Source: Herbaspirillum robiniae (lineage in GTDB: Bacteria > Pseudomonadota > Gammaproteobacteria > Burkholderiales > Burkholderiaceae_D). Taken from it: a stretch of 64,000 nt of DNA. Below the pieces are notes generated by a model. That model was not told where the DNA came from. It worked only from the letters and a program-made list of their open reading frames with translations, and made no database searches. Shown here piece after piece: positions 62,535-64,000 of this stretch (positions within the stretch are counted from its first letter, which is position 1; every line of letters starts with the position of its first letter). The position numbers were made by a program, and so were the translations under genes. The DNA lies in the NCBI RefSeq assembly GCF_002213415.1, contig NZ_NJGU01000017.1, positions 1 to 64,000 on the forward strand, read 5' to 3'.

Positions 62535-63698
62535 TCAGGCGTCCTGGCCCAGCGTGATGATGTGGATCACCGTGCGGTAGAGCAGGAAGGCCGCGCCGTA
62601 GGCGGCGCGCTTGTACCAGCGCACGTGCTGGAAGTCCGACAGGTGCACCACGCGCCCGGTGGCCGCGCCCGCTTCGATCTCCTCGCGCAGGTATTGCGAG
62701 AAGGCGAGATCCTGCACCACCACGTTGGCTTCCTGGTTCACGAACAGCGACAGGCCGTCGTAGTTGCTGGAACCCACGGTCGACCATTTGTCATCCACCA
62801 CCGCCACCTTGGCGTGCAGCTGGGTCTTGGTGTATTCGACGATGCGTACTCCCGCGCGCAGCAGCTTGGGGTAGAAGGAATGCGCCACCGCATCCTGCAT
62901 CGCGAACTGGCCCACGCCCAACAGCAGCGTCACCTTCACGCCGCGCGAGGCGGCTTCTTCCAGCGCGCGGCGCATCTTGCGTCCCGGGGCGAAATACGGA
63001 TTGGCCAGGAAGGCGCTCTCGCGCGCCCGGCCCAGCGCCTGCAGGTAGGCGCGCTGGATGGTGCGGCGGTTGCGGAAGTTGTCGCGCACCACCAGCGCGG
63101 CCTGGGTCTCGCCGTGCACCGGCACCGGCGGGCGATGGCGCAGGCGCTTGAAGTTCTCCCAGCGCGCCTTGAGCTTCATGTGGCCCACGCGCAGCCATTG
63201 CGCATCCATCTCGCGGTAGATGTCGTGCACCAGCGGACCGGTGATGCGCACGGCGAAATCCCAGCGCGGCGCCGGCAGCGGGATCGCGTGGCCGCTGTCG
63301 GAAATGAAGTCGTCGTTGATGTTGAGCCCGCCCACGAAGGCCACCTGGCGGTCCACCACGCACAGCTTGCGGTGGCTGCGCGCCACGCCGCGCCGGAACC
63401 AGGGGTTGAAGGCGCGATGCTGCACGCCGGCTGCGCCCAGCGTCTGCTTGAGCTGCCGGGTCTGCACCCGCCCGGTGCCCAGCCAGTCGTTGATCACATA
63501 CACCACCACCCCGCGCGCGGCGGCGCGCTGCAAGGCGTCGCGCACCAGGATGCCGGTGTCGTCGATGGCGAAGATGTAGGTCTCGAGATAGATCTCCACC
63601 CGCGCCGCGTCGAGCGCGGCGATCAGGGCCGGATAGAAGGCCGCGCCGCTGTGCAGCAGGGCGATTTCGTTGCCGTCTGTGAAATGGACATGGCGCAT
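62535..63698 (-). CDS. clsB: Phospholipase-D-family cardiolipin synthase, ClsB-like
   Basis: 387 residues with two HKD motifs: SHRKLCVVDRQVAFVGGLN near 109 and HAKVAVVDDKWSTVGSSNYD near 293. No N-terminal membrane segments, as in E. coli ClsB (YbhO), but a C-terminal hydrophobic region (AAYGAAFLLYRTVIHIITL). Joins phosphatidylglycerol molecules or phosphatidylglycerol and another alcohol to form cardiolipin. Downstream of the EEP-family gene, which accompanies ClsB in many genomes. Confidence 0.9.
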   Translation of the reverse strand: MRHVHFTDGNEIALLHSGAAFYPALIAALDAARVEIYLETYIFAIDDTGILVRDALQRAAARGVVVYVINDWLGTGRVQTRQLKQTLGAAGVQHRAFNPWFRRGVARSHRKLCVVDRQVAFVGGLNINDDFISDSGHAIPLPAPRWDFAVRITGPLVHDIYREMDAQWLRVGHMKLKARWENFKRLRHRPPVPVHGETQAALVVRDNFRNRRTIQRAYLQALGRARESAFLANPYFAPGRKMRRALEEAASRGVKVTLLLGVGQFAMQDAVAHSFYPKLLRAGVRIVEYTKTQLHAKVAVVDDKWSTVGSSNYDGLSLFVNQEANVVVQDLAFSQYLREEIEAGAATGRVVHLSDFQHVRWYKRAAYGAAFLLYRTVIHIITLGQDA

Positions 63699-63765
63699 GC
63701 AGGACTTGTTATGGTGTTATCGCTCAGTCGGGATGGGCCGGTGTCGGCGCGTGGCAGACCGCAGT

Positions 63766-64000
63766 CTACGCCAGGTGCAGCTCGCTGACGATGGGCGCGT
63801 GGTCGGACAGGCGCGCCCAGGGTCCGTCGGAGAGCACCTGCGCGGTATTGACCTTGAAGCCGCGCAGGTAAATACGGTCCAGCCGCAGCCACGGCATCAT
63901 CGCCGGGAAGGTGCGGGCCGGGCGGATCGGCGCCGACAGCCCGCCCATGCGGCGCAGGCCGTTCATCAGGCCCTTGGCGTTGCCCAGCGGCTGGTCGAAC
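63766..64000 (-). CDS. Endonuclease/exonuclease/phosphatase (EEP) family protein, C-terminal part
   Basis: The gene runs off the right edge; about 77 C-terminal residues are seen, including the family's WLRLDRIYLRGF and RLSDHAPIVSEL (catalytic Asp-His). Ends LHLA with stop at 63766. Such proteins commonly neighbour ClsB. Substrate unclear: nucleic acid or phosphoester. Confidence 0.85.
   Translation of the reverse strand, partial: FDQPLGNAKGLMNGLRRMGGLSAPIRPARTFPAMMPWLRLDRIYLRGFKVNTAQVLSDGPWARLSDHAPIVSELHLA

Overview
The window is GC-rich DNA (gaps are visibly more AT-rich) carried by a free-living or plant/soil-associated betaproteobacterium. Gene families and their combinations (type VI secretion, PF04392 binding protein, two-partner secretion with FecR, CHASE2 cyclase, FadN-type beta-oxidation operon, acetyl-CoA acetyltransferase) fit Oxalobacteraceae, most like Herbaspirillum. 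That placement is inference from gene content; no rRNA or tRNA gene is present to test it.

Layout. 1-2534 (minus): hcp (partial), tssC and tssB of a type VI secretion system. 2916-3799 (minus): an anti-anti-sigma (STAS) and RsbW-type kinase pair pointing toward the T6SS. 4096-13142 (plus): a tightly packed operon of a formyltransferase, DapF, an output-less membrane sensor, a giant RsbU/SpoIIE-type phosphatase, an MFS permease fused to periplasmic sensor modules, and an orphan ABC-type binding protein. Phosphatase, kinase and STAS protein together make a complete partner-switching circuit, and the permease shares a sensor motif with the phosphatase. 13196-17879: a ClpP/crotonase-like membrane protein, a GAF-HD-GYP protein with an inserted coiled region, and a class II cyclic-nucleotide phosphodiesterase. 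17984-24802 (minus): TpsB, TpsA and a FecR-domain protein. 25323-27593: CHASE2 adenylate cyclase.

27772-36763 is metabolic and regulatory: aldo/keto reductase, Asp/Glu/hydantoin racemase with an MFS transporter and an RpiR regulator (with matching palindromic operator candidates), YegD-type Hsp70, an SDR/LysR divergent pair, CDP-diacylglycerol pyrophosphatase and a small winged-helix regulator. 37723-43333 (plus) is a dedicated TonB energy-transduction cluster, exbD-tonB-receptor-exbB, that ends in a secreted phospholipase-D-superfamily protein resembling eukaryotic/poxviral PLD3/PLD4/K4. 43510-45597 is a DauR-type regulator with a PLP ammonia-lyase and a tautomerase. 46726-52151 is a c-di-GMP block: GGDEF enzyme, HD-GYP response regulator and MHYT hybrid kinase, plus a small unannotated protein whose stop codon shares a CTAG with its neighbour.

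52419-59689 (minus) is a fatty-acid beta-oxidation operon headed by a TetR regulator. 59898-64000 holds an unknown cysteine-bearing protein, Hsp15, REP-like elements, acetyl-CoA acetyltransferase, a ClsB-type cardiolipin synthase and the C-terminus of an endonuclease/exonuclease/phosphatase-family protein.

The candidates for an undescribed system are (i) the partner-switching operon with sensor-bearing phosphatase and sensor-bearing permease, adjacent to the T6SS, and (ii) the TonB cluster with the PLD3/4-like phosphodiesterase. No CRISPR array, insertion sequence, phage, tRNA or rRNA was seen.
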